Origin: JAGTVB01 sp964624765
GTDB taxonomy: Bacteria > Pseudomonadota > Gammaproteobacteria > HK1
Length of the DNA stretch: 27,000 nt
Reading direction: 5' to 3'
NCBI GenBank assembly: GCA_964624765.1
Contig: CAZUZO010000035.1
Location: 1 to 27,000, forward strand
Under the pieces are notes generated by a model. That model saw nothing but the letters and a program-made list of their open reading frames with translations, was not told the origin of the DNA and searched no databases. A program made the position numbers and the translations under genes. Each line of letters starts with the position of its first letter. Within the stretch, counting starts at the first letter, position 1. Below, in pieces: positions 1 to 8,869 of the stretch.

Positions 1-138
1 GGTGGTTACTCGCCCCATCCCTGGGGCTCGCCCCTTCGGGGCCAGCTTAATGCTGTTCAAAATCGTTCCGGACGATTTTGTCGCCGTTGTGCGCCTTGCT
101 CTGCCGGCGCTCGCGACATTTTTAACACAGCTTTTGAG
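1..138 (-). repeat. Family 2 MITE-like repeat, truncated by window edge
   Basis: This is the reverse complement of roughly the first 140 bases of the complete element at 7101-7325. It shares the CCCCTTCGGGG hairpin, the AAAATCG/CGATTTT hairpin, the stretch reading GCGCCTTGCTCTGCC and a degenerate terminal repeat near 127-138 (AACACAGCTTTT). The other half lies outside the window. It sits about 24 bases beyond the metG stop codon, so it could act as a structured 3' end for the metG transcript. That role is inference. No protein is encoded; open frames here are incidental. Confidence 0.8.
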
Positions 139-161
139 GGTTGCTCATCGAGAACGCCACC

Positions 162-2276
162 CTATCTCACTCGCATGCCTGGTTGAGCGCCCTCGTCCGT
201 GCCCAGGAGCCAAAGATCTTTACCTCCCGGTCCCGCTGCCAATAACATCCCTTCGGAGACACCGAAACGCATCTTGCGCGGTGCGAGATTCGCCACCATC
301 ACCGTCAGTCGCCCGACCAAAGTCTCCGGATCGTATGCGGTTCTAAGACCCGCTAAAACGGTTCGCGACGCCCCCCCAACATCCAACACCAGGCGCAGTA
401 ACTTATCCGCACCCTCCACGTACTCGGCTGCGGTGATGCGCGCCACGCGCAGATCCACCTTCGCAAAATCCTCGTAGGCAATGCTGGGTAAGAAGGGTTC
501 CACTTCCGACGCCTCATCAACCGCTGGGGATGGCACAGCCTGAGCCGTTTCTGGCTCGCTCATCGCTCCTGCGCTCGTCACCAGAGCCACAACACTATCG
601 AGCTCCACGCGTCTGGCAAGCGGCTCGAAGGGGTTGATGCGTTGGCCGAGAAGGGGATGTTTGAGATCCTTCCAAGCAAGGCTCGGCACCCGCAAAAACG
701 CTTCTACCCGGCTTGCCAGGATGGGCAAAACGGGTTTGAGATAAATGATAAGGATGCGAAACAGGTTCAAGCCCTGCGTGCAAACCGCTTGCACCTGCGG
801 CGCTGCAGCCGGTTGCTTGATCCTGACCCACGGTTTAGCTTGATCGATATACTGGTTGGCCCGGTCGGCGAGCGCCATCACCTCGCGTGCGGCTTTGGCA
901 AACTCGCGCCGTTCGTAGTGTTCGGCAATCGTCTCGCCCACCGCTACAAAGTCGTCAAACAGCTCAGTCTGGGGCAACTCTGAAGCTAAGTGGCCATCGA
1001 ACTTGCGCGAGATAAAGCCCGCACAGCGAGAAGCGATGTTGACCACCTTGCCAACCAAGTCGGCGTTGACTCGAGCGACAAAATCATCGAGTTTCAGATC
1101 GATGTCTTCGATGCCTGGCCCAAGCTTGGCGGCAAAATAGTAGCGTAGGTATTCCGGCTCAAGGTGCTCAAGGTAGGTCCGAGCCTTGATGAACGTACCT
1201 CGCGATTTCGACATCTTCTCGCCGTTGACAGTGAGAAAACCATGGCAAAATACCGCGGTGGGAACACGAAACCCGCTTCCGTACAGAAGTGCGGGCCAAA
1301 ACAGGGTGTGAAAATAGGCAATGTCCTTGCCGACGAAATGGTAAAGCTCGGCTTCGCTTTGAGGGCCCCAAAAGGCGTCGAAATCAAGATCGGAACGCTC
1401 GCCGCAGAGATTCTTGAAGCTCGCCATGTAGCCGATAGGCGCATCCAGCCAAACGTAGAAGTATTTGCCGGGGGCGTCTGGGATCTCAAACCCGAAGTAA
1501 GGGGCATCTCGTGAGATGTCCCAATCCTGCAGCCCTGCTCGAAACCACTCCTCGAGCTTGTGAGCGATCTCCGGTTGCACGGCGGGATGTCTGTTGCGCA
1601 ACGGCGATGAAGCCGACTGGAGAGCAGAACGCTCTGGGAAATCTCCCCATCGCAACCACCGTCTTAAGGGTTCGGTAAAATCCTCCAGCCGCATGAAATA
1701 ATGTTCCGACTCCCGCTCGATGGGTGGCTGACCCGAAAGCACGGAAATGGGATTCTTAAGGTCTGTTGGGCTATAGGTTGCACCACACACCTCGCAGCTG
1801 TCCCCATACTGGTCGCTGGCACCACACCGCGGACACTCGCCGCGTATAAAGCGGTCAGGCAAGAATAGATTTTTGACCGGATCGAATGCTTGGCGGATGG
1901 TGCGCACTGCAATGTGACCATCGGCGCGCAACCGCCGGTAGATGAGTTCCGCGAGGGTACGGTTTTCTTCGGAGTGGGTGGAATGGTAGTTGTCGAAGCT
2001 GATGGCGAAATCGCGGAAATCAGCGCGGTGCTCCTCCCCCATACGGGCCACCAGCGACTCAGGTGAGATGCCCTCCTGCTCCGCCTTGAGCATGACCGGC
2101 GTGCCGTGCGCATCATCGGCGCAGACATAGTAACAGCGGTGCCCGCGTAGCCTTTGAAAGCGCACCCAGATATCCGTCTGGATGTATTCGACCAAATGCC
2201 CGATATGGATCGGGCCGTTAGAATACGGAAGGGCACTGGTCACCAGGATGGTGCGTCGTTGGTTGTCGTCTGACAT
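162..2276 (-). CDS. metG: Methionine--tRNA ligase (MetRS)
   Basis: This cytoplasmic class I aminoacyl-tRNA synthetase charges tRNA(Met), including the initiator, with methionine. The 704-residue product opens with the family's ALPYSNGPIHIGH stretch, with the HIGH signature at residues 24-27. A zinc knuckle has CxxC pairs at 148-151 and 161-164, and the KMSKS loop is at 354-358 (GEKMSKSRGTF). The last ~110 residues (from about FAKVDLRVARI) form the C-terminal Trbp111-like tRNA-binding/dimerisation domain found in the long MetG type. Length is close to the E. coli enzyme (677). The ATG start directly precedes the conserved N-terminus. It is divergent from mrp, a common gammaproteobacterial arrangement, and a repeat follows its stop closely. 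No anomaly was seen. Confidence 0.97.
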   Translation of the reverse strand: MSDDNQRRTILVTSALPYSNGPIHIGHLVEYIQTDIWVRFQRLRGHRCYYVCADDAHGTPVMLKAEQEGISPESLVARMGEEHRADFRDFAISFDNYHSTHSEENRTLAELIYRRLRADGHIAVRTIRQAFDPVKNLFLPDRFIRGECPRCGASDQYGDSCEVCGATYSPTDLKNPISVLSGQPPIERESEHYFMRLEDFTEPLRRWLRWGDFPERSALQSASSPLRNRHPAVQPEIAHKLEEWFRAGLQDWDISRDAPYFGFEIPDAPGKYFYVWLDAPIGYMASFKNLCGERSDLDFDAFWGPQSEAELYHFVGKDIAYFHTLFWPALLYGSGFRVPTAVFCHGFLTVNGEKMSKSRGTFIKARTYLEHLEPEYLRYYFAAKLGPGIEDIDLKLDDFVARVNADLVGKVVNIASRCAGFISRKFDGHLASELPQTELFDDFVAVGETIAEHYERREFAKAAREVMALADRANQYIDQAKPWVRIKQPAAAPQVQAVCTQGLNLFRILIIYLKPVLPILASRVEAFLRVPSLAWKDLKHPLLGQRINPFEPLARRVELDSVVALVTSAGAMSEPETAQAVPSPAVDEASEVEPFLPSIAYEDFAKVDLRVARITAAEYVEGADKLLRLVLDVGGASRTVLAGLRTAYDPETLVGRLTVMVANLAPRKMRFGVSEGMLLAAGPGGKDLWLLGTDEGAQPGMRVR

Positions 2277-2380
2277 GGCTTCGGTAGTGGATTCGGGGGA
2301 ACGCGGAATAACTTAGCATCTATGCGTCAGCAGAACCAGGTAATGCTCCGACTAGATGAATCTATGTCGTGCGCCGGGAC

Positions 2381-2411
2381 GGGCACTGGAATATCGGGTA
2401 GAATCGTGCCC
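2381..2411 (+). promoter_or_regulatory. Possible mrp promoter with spaced inverted repeat
   Basis: In the 165-bp divergent gap between metG and mrp, TAGAAT at 2399-2404 resembles a -10 box about 38 bases before the mrp start. It lies inside a spaced inverted repeat, GGGCAC (2381-2386) and GTGCCC (2406-2411). The -35 region is weak (GGGACG at about 2376-2381). The inverted repeat could be an operator or chance. A good Shine-Dalgarno AGGAGG lies at 2431-2436. Confidence 0.3.
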
Positions 2412-2441
2412 AGACAGAGAGCGTTGTGTTAGGAGGGCTGC

Positions 2442-3533
2442 ATGTCCGATCTTTCCAAGTTACAAGTTGAAAGCGCCTTAAAGGAATACATCGATCCCTA
2501 TCTGCAACGGGATCTGGTGTCCGCCAAAGCCGTGAAAAGCATCGATATCGCCGATTCGAAAGTGTCCGTCAAGGTGGTGCTAGGGTTTCCTGCCAAAGGA
2601 TACGAAAACGACCTCAAACAGGCCCTCGCCAAGCGCCTCGCAAGCATCGACGGTGTGCGAGACACCGATATCGCCGTAGAGTACAAGATTGCCGCCCATG
2701 CCGTGCAGCAAGGAGTCGATGCGTTCAAGAACGTAAAAAACATCATCGCCGTCGCCTCGGGGAAGGGGGGCGTTGGCAAGTCCACGGTGGCGGTCAATTT
2801 AGCGCTGGCGTTGTCGGCCGAAGGCGCCAACGTCGGTATCCTCGATGCTGACATCTACGGCCCTAGCCAACCGCGCATGCTAGGAGTGAACGCTAAACCG
2901 GAATCTCTCGATGGGCGTTCCCTCGAGCCGATCGTGAGCTACCATATTCAGTCCATGTCCATCGGTTACCTGATCGACGAAGAAACACCCATGATATGGC
3001 GAGGACCGATGGTCACGCAGGCGCTGGAGCAGCTGCTGAAAGACACCAACTGGCAGCAGCTCGATTATCTGGTGGTGGATCTACCGCCGGGTACCGGCGA
3101 TACCCAGTTGACGCTGGCCCAGAAAATCCCTGTCAGCGGCGCCATCATCGTCACGACGCCCCAGGATATCGCCCTACTCGACGCCCGCAAAGGCCTCAAA
3201 ATGTTCGAGAAGGTCAATATACCGATCCTCGGCGTGGTGGAAAACATGAGCATCCACATCTGCAGCCAATGCGGGCATGAAGAGCACATCTTCGGCGAGG
3301 GTGGTGGCTTGCGCATGGCAGAACAATATAATGTACCGTTCCTCGGGGGCCTACCACTGGAAATGAGCATCCGGGCCGATACCGACGCCGGGCAACCTCC
3401 CGTGGTCAAAGATCCGGAAGGCCGGGTAGCAACGCTGTTTCGCGAGATCGCGCGGCGTGCGGCCGCCAAGCTATCCTTGCAAAGTAAGGACTTTCGCCAG
3501 GCGTTTCCCAGCATCGTTATCCAAAATAACTGA
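2442..3533 (+). CDS. mrp: Mrp/ApbC Fe-S cluster carrier ATPase
   Basis: This is a cytoplasmic P-loop ATPase of the Mrp/NBP35 family that carries or transfers [4Fe-4S] clusters to apoproteins. Of its 363 residues, 1-85 form a MIP18/DUF59-type domain. The deviant Walker A GKGGVGKS is at 107-114, a Walker B-like VVDLPPGTGD at 211-220, and the cluster-binding CxxC (CSQC) at 274-277. Domain order and length fit gammaproteobacterial ApbC. The ATG has AGGAGG at 2431-2436 with ideal spacing, fixing the start. Its neighbours metG (divergent) and dcd (80 bp downstream) are a conserved set. With the isc locus in this window reduced, this carrier may matter more than usual; that is inference. Confidence 0.96.
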   Translation: MSDLSKLQVESALKEYIDPYLQRDLVSAKAVKSIDIADSKVSVKVVLGFPAKGYENDLKQALAKRLASIDGVRDTDIAVEYKIAAHAVQQGVDAFKNVKNIIAVASGKGGVGKSTVAVNLALALSAEGANVGILDADIYGPSQPRMLGVNAKPESLDGRSLEPIVSYHIQSMSIGYLIDEETPMIWRGPMVTQALEQLLKDTNWQQLDYLVVDLPPGTGDTQLTLAQKIPVSGAIIVTTPQDIALLDARKGLKMFEKVNIPILGVVENMSIHICSQCGHEEHIFGEGGGLRMAEQYNVPFLGGLPLEMSIRADTDAGQPPVVKDPEGRVATLFREIARRAAAKLSLQSKDFRQAFPSIVIQNN

Positions 3534-3613
3534 TAGATATGGTGCGTCCCCCGTGACTGTTGGTTGTTACATGCCAACCATCCCACATTTGACATCGACA
3601 GCTCCCGCCGAGC

Positions 3614-4180
3614 ATGAGCATCAAATCTGACAGGTGGATCCGTTACATGGCGAGGACCCAAGGGCTGATCGAGCCTTTTCAGCCCTATCAGGTGCGCCGC
3701 AACGAGGCGGGCAGCGTCATCTCCTTCGGCACATCGAGCTATGGCTACGACATTCGCTGCGCGGACGAGTTTAAGATCTTCACTAACATCAATTCAGCCG
3801 TCGTTGATCCCAAACAGTTCGATGCCAACAGCTTCGTCGATATCCGAGCAGGGGTCTGCATCATTCCCCCCAACTCATTCGCCCTAGCCCGCACGGTGGA
3901 GTATTTTCGCATCCCCCGCGATATCCTAACGATATGCCTGGGCAAGTCTACCTATGCCAGGTGTGGCATTATCGTTAATGTCACACCCCTTGAGCCCGAG
4001 TGGGAAGGCCACATCACGTTAGAGATCTCCAATACCACAACCTTACCAGCCAAGATCTATGCCTTCGAGGGCATCGCTCAGGTGGTGTTCTTCGGGGCTG
4101 ACGAAGCCTGTGAAATCTCCTATAAGGACCGGTCGGGAAAATACCAGGGGCAAACCGGGGTCACCCTACCTAGGGCCTAG
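3614..4180 (+). CDS. dcd: dCTP deaminase
   Basis: The enzyme deaminates dCTP to dUTP, feeding dUMP and then dTMP synthesis in the cytoplasm. The 188-residue product has the family opening MSIKSDRWIR. It also has the SSYGYDIRCADEF segment, the KSTYARCGIIVNVTPLEPEW nucleotide-binding core and WEGHITLEISN, which carries the catalytic glutamate region. The length fits monofunctional Dcd of the trimeric dUTPase fold. The start at 3614 lacks a strong Shine-Dalgarno, but the conserved N-terminus begins exactly there. It follows mrp in the same direction. No sign of the bifunctional DCD-DUT type was seen. Confidence 0.96.
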   Translation: MSIKSDRWIRYMARTQGLIEPFQPYQVRRNEAGSVISFGTSSYGYDIRCADEFKIFTNINSAVVDPKQFDANSFVDIRAGVCIIPPNSFALARTVEYFRIPRDILTICLGKSTYARCGIIVNVTPLEPEWEGHITLEISNTTTLPAKIYAFEGIAQVVFFGADEACEISYKDRSGKYQGQTGVTLPRA

Positions 4181-4229
4181 CAGTACGGCCAGTTGCATGG
4201 CTCCCCGCAACATAGGACTCCACTAGGCG

Positions 4230-4685
4230 GTGTGGCAACGGAGTGCCCAGCCAGTGGCCTCTAACCGCCGAAGGGCTGGCTTCCTGAGGCGGATGGCGGC
4301 ACTCTTCTACGATGGCCTGCTGCTGTTCGCGGTGATCTTTTTTGCGACCCTGGCGCTGCTGCCGTTCACGGGCGGTCGCGCGATACCGCCCAACGAGCTT
4401 CTGTATACCGGTTATCTCGTAGCCGTGAGTTTCCTCTACTTCGGATGGTTCTGGACCCATGGTGGACAAACACTGGGCATGCGGGCATGGCGAATTCGGG
4501 TTCAGCGTGACGACGGCGGAACGGTCACTTGGCAACTCGCCTTTGTGCGTTTCTGTTCCGCGATACTGTCGTGGCTCCCCTTGGGCGCAGGCTATCTCTG
4601 GATGCTCGTGGATCGCCGGGGTTTGGCCTGGCACGATCGCTGGTCGGGCACCGTCGTTGTGCTGGTCCCCCCATCGGATTTCTAA
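4230..4685 (+). CDS. RDD family integral membrane protein
   Basis: A small inner-membrane protein of 151 residues with the RDD-domain pattern: RRMAALFYDGLLLFAV (the R..A...D signature in the first helix), a second hydrophobic stretch LLYTGYLVAVSFLYFGWFW, the G-[QT]-T-[LP]-G-M-R-x-W motif as GGQTLGMRAW, a third helix around FCSAILSWLPLGAGYLWML, and the terminal GLAWHDRWSGT motif. The function of RDD proteins is mostly unknown; some are linked to ion antiport. GTG 4230 is chosen as start because it includes the full first motif. An in-frame ATG at 4293 would cut off the RR of the signature. It converges on lptG, 46 bp away, and is probably co-transcribed with dcd. Confidence 0.85.
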   Translation: MWQRSAQPVASNRRRAGFLRRMAALFYDGLLLFAVIFFATLALLPFTGGRAIPPNELLYTGYLVAVSFLYFGWFWTHGGQTLGMRAWRIRVQRDDGGTVTWQLAFVRFCSAILSWLPLGAGYLWMLVDRRGLAWHDRWSGTVVVLVPPSDF

Positions 4686-4731
4686 CCCGGTCCCGCATCC
4701 GGCCGTGGTCATGGTTTCGTCAGGGTTACTC

Positions 4732-5796
4732 TTAACGCACACGGCGCATCAGCCAGACGGCAAAAACAAAAAACAATACGGTCGGTGCCATGGCGCTGAG
4801 TAGGGGGCTGATGCCATATACAACGCCGGCTCGGCCCGCCACCTGTTGCAGTACGTGAAAACCAATCCCGGCAAGCACCCCCACGACAAGGCGCAGCCCG
4901 ATGCCTGCAGCGCCTAGCTTCCCGAGCACGATCGGGATCGCGAGGAAGATCATCACGCCCGTGGCGAGCGGATAGGCGAATTTCTGCCAGAGCGCATACT
5001 CGTAATAAGCGGTATCCAAGCCATTGGCTCTCAGATACTCGAGGTATTTGTACAGGCCCAGGGCAGAGAGACGCTCTGGCTTGACGATCACCACATCAAC
5101 CAGATCGGGCGCGAACGAGGATTCCCATTGCAGTTGCTCATACCAATGTCGCTTAACCCCCTCCGGGCTAAACTCGCTTTGCCTCACATTCTCCAGTATC
5201 CACATGCCATCCGAGTAGGTGGCGGCACTGGCGTGGGTGGCGGTGCGTAACCGACGGGTGGCATCGAAGTCGTAGATATAAATGTCTTGCATCCGATTCC
5301 CCGGCAGTACCTGACCCACATTGGCAAAGCGTTGGCCATCTCGGATCCATAGGCCATAGCCTGTTTTCAGCGACAGGCGTTGGTCGATAGCCAGCGAGCG
5401 ACGCTCCTCGGCAAGGCGCTCACCTGCTGGAGCCACCCACTCGCCGATCACCAAGGCAACTACCATCAGCACAACGCCCGTCTTCATCACAGCCAAGGTA
5501 ATGCGTGCCGGCGATACACCGGAAGCCCGCAACACCGTCAGTTCCGAGTGAGCTGCCAGGGTGCCAAGCCCGACCAAACTGCCGATAAGCGTCGCCACGG
5601 GAAAAGCCGTGAACGCTAGTCGTGGCACGATGAGTATTTCATAGGTGACGGCGTGCCATATCGTATAGTCGCCCTTGCCGACATTATCGAGATCATCGAC
5701 GAACGTCACGAACACGAATAAGCCGACCAGCACGAACAGGGCTAGTCCGGTGGCCCGCAGCACATGGAGGCCGATGTACCAATCCAGCAGCCTCAC
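4732..5796 (-). CDS. lptG: LPS export ABC transporter permease LptG
   Basis: This inner-membrane permease pairs with LptF and the ATPase LptB to extract lipopolysaccharide and pass it to the LptC/A/D bridge. About 354 residues, starting VRLLDWYIGLHVLRATGLA. The first helix follows, then helices near residues 60-110, a periplasmic beta-jellyroll region (about 130-260) and three C-terminal helices ending AVWLMRRVR. I place the start at GTG 5796, overlapping the lptF stop by four bases (GTGA), because LptG proteins begin just before the LLDxYIG motif. A longer open frame to 5904 runs inside lptF and is unlikely. The four-base overlap indicates translational coupling with lptF. Confidence 0.93.
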   Translation of the reverse strand: MRLLDWYIGLHVLRATGLALFVLVGLFVFVTFVDDLDNVGKGDYTIWHAVTYEILIVPRLAFTAFPVATLIGSLVGLGTLAAHSELTVLRASGVSPARITLAVMKTGVVLMVVALVIGEWVAPAGERLAEERRSLAIDQRLSLKTGYGLWIRDGQRFANVGQVLPGNRMQDIYIYDFDATRRLRTATHASAATYSDGMWILENVRQSEFSPEGVKRHWYEQLQWESSFAPDLVDVVIVKPERLSALGLYKYLEYLRANGLDTAYYEYALWQKFAYPLATGVMIFLAIPIVLGKLGAAGIGLRLVVGVLAGIGFHVLQQVAGRAGVVYGISPLLSAMAPTVLFFVFAVWLMRRVR

Positions 5797-6896
5797 GTGG
5801 CTACCTTTAGCTTTCTCGATACCCGCCACAACCACCGACTCGCCGAGGATCGATACACCAGCAACGCGACCGCCACCAAGGTCACCATCCCATGCACCAC
5901 CCAAACACCGATACTCACGGGTAGCCGACCGTGGAGAACGAGATTCTCGACGATACTCAGCAAGTTGAAATAGATGAAGTAGATCAGCGTCGCGGGCAGC
6001 AGTTTGGCAAACCGCCCGCGCCGCGGTGTCGTGTGCGCCAGGGGCACAGCCAAAGCGCCGAGCACCAATACCGAAACGGGTAAGGACAAGCGACGGGCAA
6101 GTTCCAAGATCTGGTTCACATCGTGAAATTCCAGCAAAGCTTGGGAGGGTAGCGCTTGCACTCTCGGATGGCCTTGCTCTTCGTGTGACGGGTCGATACG
6201 TACCCCATAGCGCCCGAATCGCGTCACTACGTAGTTGCCCTCCCCCGGTGTGCCTTGATAGCGGTGGCCATTGACCAAGACAATGAACGCATTGCCCGTG
6301 ACTTCATCCACATGCTGATACGCCCTCTCGGCCACGACGATATCTTCGCCTGCCTCCCACCGTAGCCGTGCGAACACGCCGCGCACGTCCTGGCTGCGAT
6401 GGGTAGCCTCCTGAACGTACAATACCTGCGCACCGTAGTTGAACTCCTTGAACCGTCCCGGATGAATCAGCGCAGCACCCGACTGGCCCTTGGTTTGCTC
6501 CCGCAGTTGGTGCAATTGGCTCTCCGCCTGAGGGGCGACGTAGAGAGACACCACAGTCGCTATGACCGCCACCGCTGCAGCCACCCCCAGCACCGTCTGC
6601 AATAGCGTTAAAGGACCGACACCGCTGGCCAGCATGGCCACCATCTCACTGTCACGGTACAAGCGACCGAAGGCGAGCAAGGTCGCCAAGTAGAACGCTA
6701 ACGGCAGAAGCAGGGCAACTTGGGTGGCGAGCTTGAGGGCGATGAATTGGGCGATCAGCTCTGCCGCAATCCGGCCGGCAGCCGCTTCTCCAAGAAAGCG
6801 GACGAACTGGTCGCTGACGTAGATCAAGATCAGGATCACAAGCACAGCACCGAACGCCTGGGCTATTTCGCGGACAAGGTAACGTCGGAGTATCAA
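5793..6896 (-). CDS. lptF: LPS export ABC transporter permease LptF
   Basis: This is the partner permease of LptG in the LptB2FG lipopolysaccharide exporter. 367 residues begin MILRRYLVREIAQAFGAVLV, the typical LptF opening. Helices lie at about 15-35, 50-80 and 95-120, and the cytosolic coupling stretch has SEMVAMLASGVGP. A periplasmic jellyroll domain (about 130-260) holds GRFKEFNYGAQVLYV, followed by C-terminal helices. The start codon is TTG, preceded by GGTGGG about three bases upstream. The family opening begins exactly there, so the rare start is supported. It lies divergent from pepA, the usual gammaproteobacterial arrangement, but here a 225-bp element occupies the gap. Confidence 0.94.
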   Translation of the reverse strand: MILRRYLVREIAQAFGAVLVILILIYVSDQFVRFLGEAAAGRIAAELIAQFIALKLATQVALLLPLAFYLATLLAFGRLYRDSEMVAMLASGVGPLTLLQTVLGVAAAVAVIATVVSLYVAPQAESQLHQLREQTKGQSGAALIHPGRFKEFNYGAQVLYVQEATHRSQDVRGVFARLRWEAGEDIVVAERAYQHVDEVTGNAFIVLVNGHRYQGTPGEGNYVVTRFGRYGVRIDPSHEEQGHPRVQALPSQALLEFHDVNQILELARRLSLPVSVLVLGALAVPLAHTTPRRGRFAKLLPATLIYFIYFNLLSIVENLVLHGRLPVSIGVWVVHGMVTLVAVALLVYRSSASRWLWRVSRKLKVAT

Positions 6897-7100
6897 GTTC
6901 CCACCTGATAACGAGGCCGCTAAGATGCCTTTTGCACCGCGGTAGCCAAAGAACTAAACTTTCGCTGCTGAGGCAGACTTGAAAGGTATGGCGAGTGGCT
7001 GCCGCTCGCCGGCACCCCGACCCACGTCGCGGCGCCGCGCGCCCAGCGGCACGTCCAACGCATGCTCTAAAGCGGGCAACAGAATCAAGACTGCAAGGAT
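6897..7100. other. Intergenic region upstream of lptF, possible decayed coding tail
   Basis: About 200 bases between the lptF start and the family 2 element. The minus strand is open from about 7090 to a stop at 6954 and reads like protein (LLPALEHALDVPLGARRRD), with GC-rich third positions. The frame only continues upstream through the repeat, so any gene would be a remnant cut by the insertion. I do not recognise it, and the reading may be chance. No clear lptF promoter was found. Confidence 0.25.
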
Positions 7101-7325
7101 CTTAGAAGCTGTTATAAAAATGTCACGAGCGCTGGCAGAGCAAGGCGCACGGTGGCGACAAAATCGTCGGGAACGATTTTGAACAGCTGCAAGCTGGCCC
7201 CGAAGGGGCGAGCCCCAAGGATGGGGCGAGTAACAACCGGAGTGTACAAGGGAGTACATGAGGATTGCGAGCCACCGTGCAACGCAGCTCAGGCAAACGC
7301 AGTAGTTTTTGAAACAGCTTCTTAG
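7101..7325 (+). repeat. Family 2 MITE-like element, complete copy
   Basis: A 225-bp non-coding element. The left end reads CTTAGAAGCTGTTATAAAAA and the right end, reverse complemented, CTAAGAAGCTGTTTCAAAAA, so the terminal inverted repeat is about 20 bp with a few mismatches. CTTAG is present as a direct repeat at both ends (7101-7105 and 7321-7325), or TTA if the inverted repeat starts at GAAGC; either may be a target duplication. The interior has hairpins: AAAATCGT/ACGATTTT at 7160-7180, GCCCCGAAGGGGC at 7197-7209 (a UUCG tetraloop on the other strand) and a GCCCC/GGGGC stem at about 7212-7227. Other copies are at 1-138 and 26872-26965. It lacks any transposase. Confidence 0.85.
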
Positions 7326-7378
7326 CAAAGCTGGGGCATTCCGGCATGGAGCCCCATAACCCTCAATGAAGTGCCGCC

Positions 7379-8869
7379 ATGGATTTCACGTTTACCACCG
7401 CTGGAGTTGACACTCACCGAACCGCCTGCGTGGTCGTCGGTGTACCCCAAGACGCCCCGCTGCCGCCGTCGGCAGCGCACATCGATAGCCTGTCCCAGGG
7501 CACGCTGTCAAAGCTCATCAAGAGTGGAGACGTCCTGGGCACGCTCGGTAAGACGCAACTGTTACACGGCATTCCAGGGGTGCCGGCTGAGCGTATACTC
7601 GTTGTAGGATGCGGCACCGAAGCTGATCTCGATGAAGGAGGCTACGCGAAGGTCCTCACCGCCGCCACTGCCGCCCTGCGCCAGACAGGTGCGCGTGACA
7701 CCACCTTCTATCTCACCGAATTACATGTTGCGGGCCGCGACTTACGGTGGCAGGTTAGACACATCGTACAGAAAACCTGTGAGGCCACCTACCAGTTTGA
7801 TCAGCTCAAGACCGATCGTGCCGACAAGAAGAAACCCAAGCTGCGCAAGGTGATGCTTTGGTTACCCCCCGAAGCCGATCGAGAGCACGCTCAACGTGCG
7901 ATGCAAGAAGGGATGGCTATCGCCAACGGTATGGCGCTGGCCAAGGATCTTGGCAACCTGCCACCCAATATCTGCACGCCACGCTATCTTGCCGATGCCG
8001 CCCGCGCGCTGGAGAAAGGCGACCAGTCGGTGGTGGTCACGGTCCTAAAAGAAGCCGAAATGAAAAAGCTTGGCATGGGCGCCTTGCTCTGTGTCGCCCG
8101 CGGTAGTCGCGAGCCGCCACGCCTGATCGTCATCGAATATCGTGGCGGGAACAAATCCGCACGCCCGATCGTGTTGGTGGGTAAGGGTGTGACCTTTGAT
8201 TCGGGGGGGATATCCATCAAGCCTGCGGATAAGCTCGATGAGATGAAATTCGACATGTGCGGAGCAGCGAGCGTGCTCGGCACTCTGAAAGCCGCGCTTG
8301 AGCTGTCCCTGCCGCTGAACGTGGTCGGCATCGTTCCCGCTTGTGAGAATCTGCCAAGTGGTACCGCCACCAAGCCGGGGGATATTATCACCAGCCTGTC
8401 CAAGCAGACGGTGGAGATACTCAATACCGATGCCGAAGGCAGGCTGCTCCTCTGCGACGCACTGACTTACGCCGAACGCTATAAACCCGAGGCGGTGATC
8501 GACATTGCGACGCTCACGGGCGCCTGCGTGATCGCTTTGGGTGGACATGCCTCGGGCCTGTTCACCGAGGACGAAGCGCTTTCCGAGGCTTTGCTGGCAG
8601 CCGGGTCCTACGCCGTCGATCAAGCTTGGCGCTTACCTCTCTGGAAAGACTACGACGAGCAACTCAAGAGCAATTTTGCCGACGTAGCCAACATCGGCGG
8701 CCGCGAGGGCGGAGCGATTGTCGCGGCCCGTTTCCTGGCCCGATTCACCAAAGCCTACCGCTGGGCCCACCTCGACATCGCTGGCACCGCCTGGAGCACT
8801 GGCGATAACAAAGGGGCTAGCGGTCGACCTGTGCCCTTGCTCACTCAGTATCTATTGGATCGGGTCTGA
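7379..8869 (+). CDS. pepA: Leucyl aminopeptidase (M17, PepA)
   Basis: This hexameric cytoplasmic di-metal exopeptidase removes N-terminal residues, chiefly leucine. In E. coli it also binds DNA in Xer recombination and car regulation. The 496 residues fit the family. Metal and catalytic residues are present one position lower than in E. coli: K269, D274 (GKGVTFDSGG), K281, D292, and D351/E353/R355 in the signature NTDAEGRLLL at 349-358. The N-terminal ~170 residues form the less conserved macro-like domain. ATG 7379 has only a weak Shine-Dalgarno. It lies divergent from lptF and upstream of holC and valS, the conserved order. Its TGA stop coincides with the left end of a family 1 repeat. Confidence 0.97.
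   Translation: MDFTFTTAGVDTHRTACVVVGVPQDAPLPPSAAHIDSLSQGTLSKLIKSGDVLGTLGKTQLLHGIPGVPAERILVVGCGTEADLDEGGYAKVLTAATAALRQTGARDTTFYLTELHVAGRDLRWQVRHIVQKTCEATYQFDQLKTDRADKKKPKLRKVMLWLPPEADREHAQRAMQEGMAIANGMALAKDLGNLPPNICTPRYLADAARALEKGDQSVVVTVLKEAEMKKLGMGALLCVARGSREPPRLIVIEYRGGNKSARPIVLVGKGVTFDSGGISIKPADKLDEMKFDMCGAASVLGTLKAALELSLPLNVVGIVPACENLPSGTATKPGDIITSLSKQTVEILNTDAEGRLLLCDALTYAERYKPEAVIDIATLTGACVIALGGHASGLFTEDEALSEALLAAGSYAVDQAWRLPLWKDYDEQLKSNFADVANIGGREGGAIVAARFLARFTKAYRWAHLDIAGTAWSTGDNKGASGRPVPLLTQYLLDRV

Noticed and set aside
5797..5904. Longer N-terminus for lptG
   Set aside because: It would overlap lptF by over 100 bases and adds residues that do not look like LptG. The GTG at 5796 fits the family opening.
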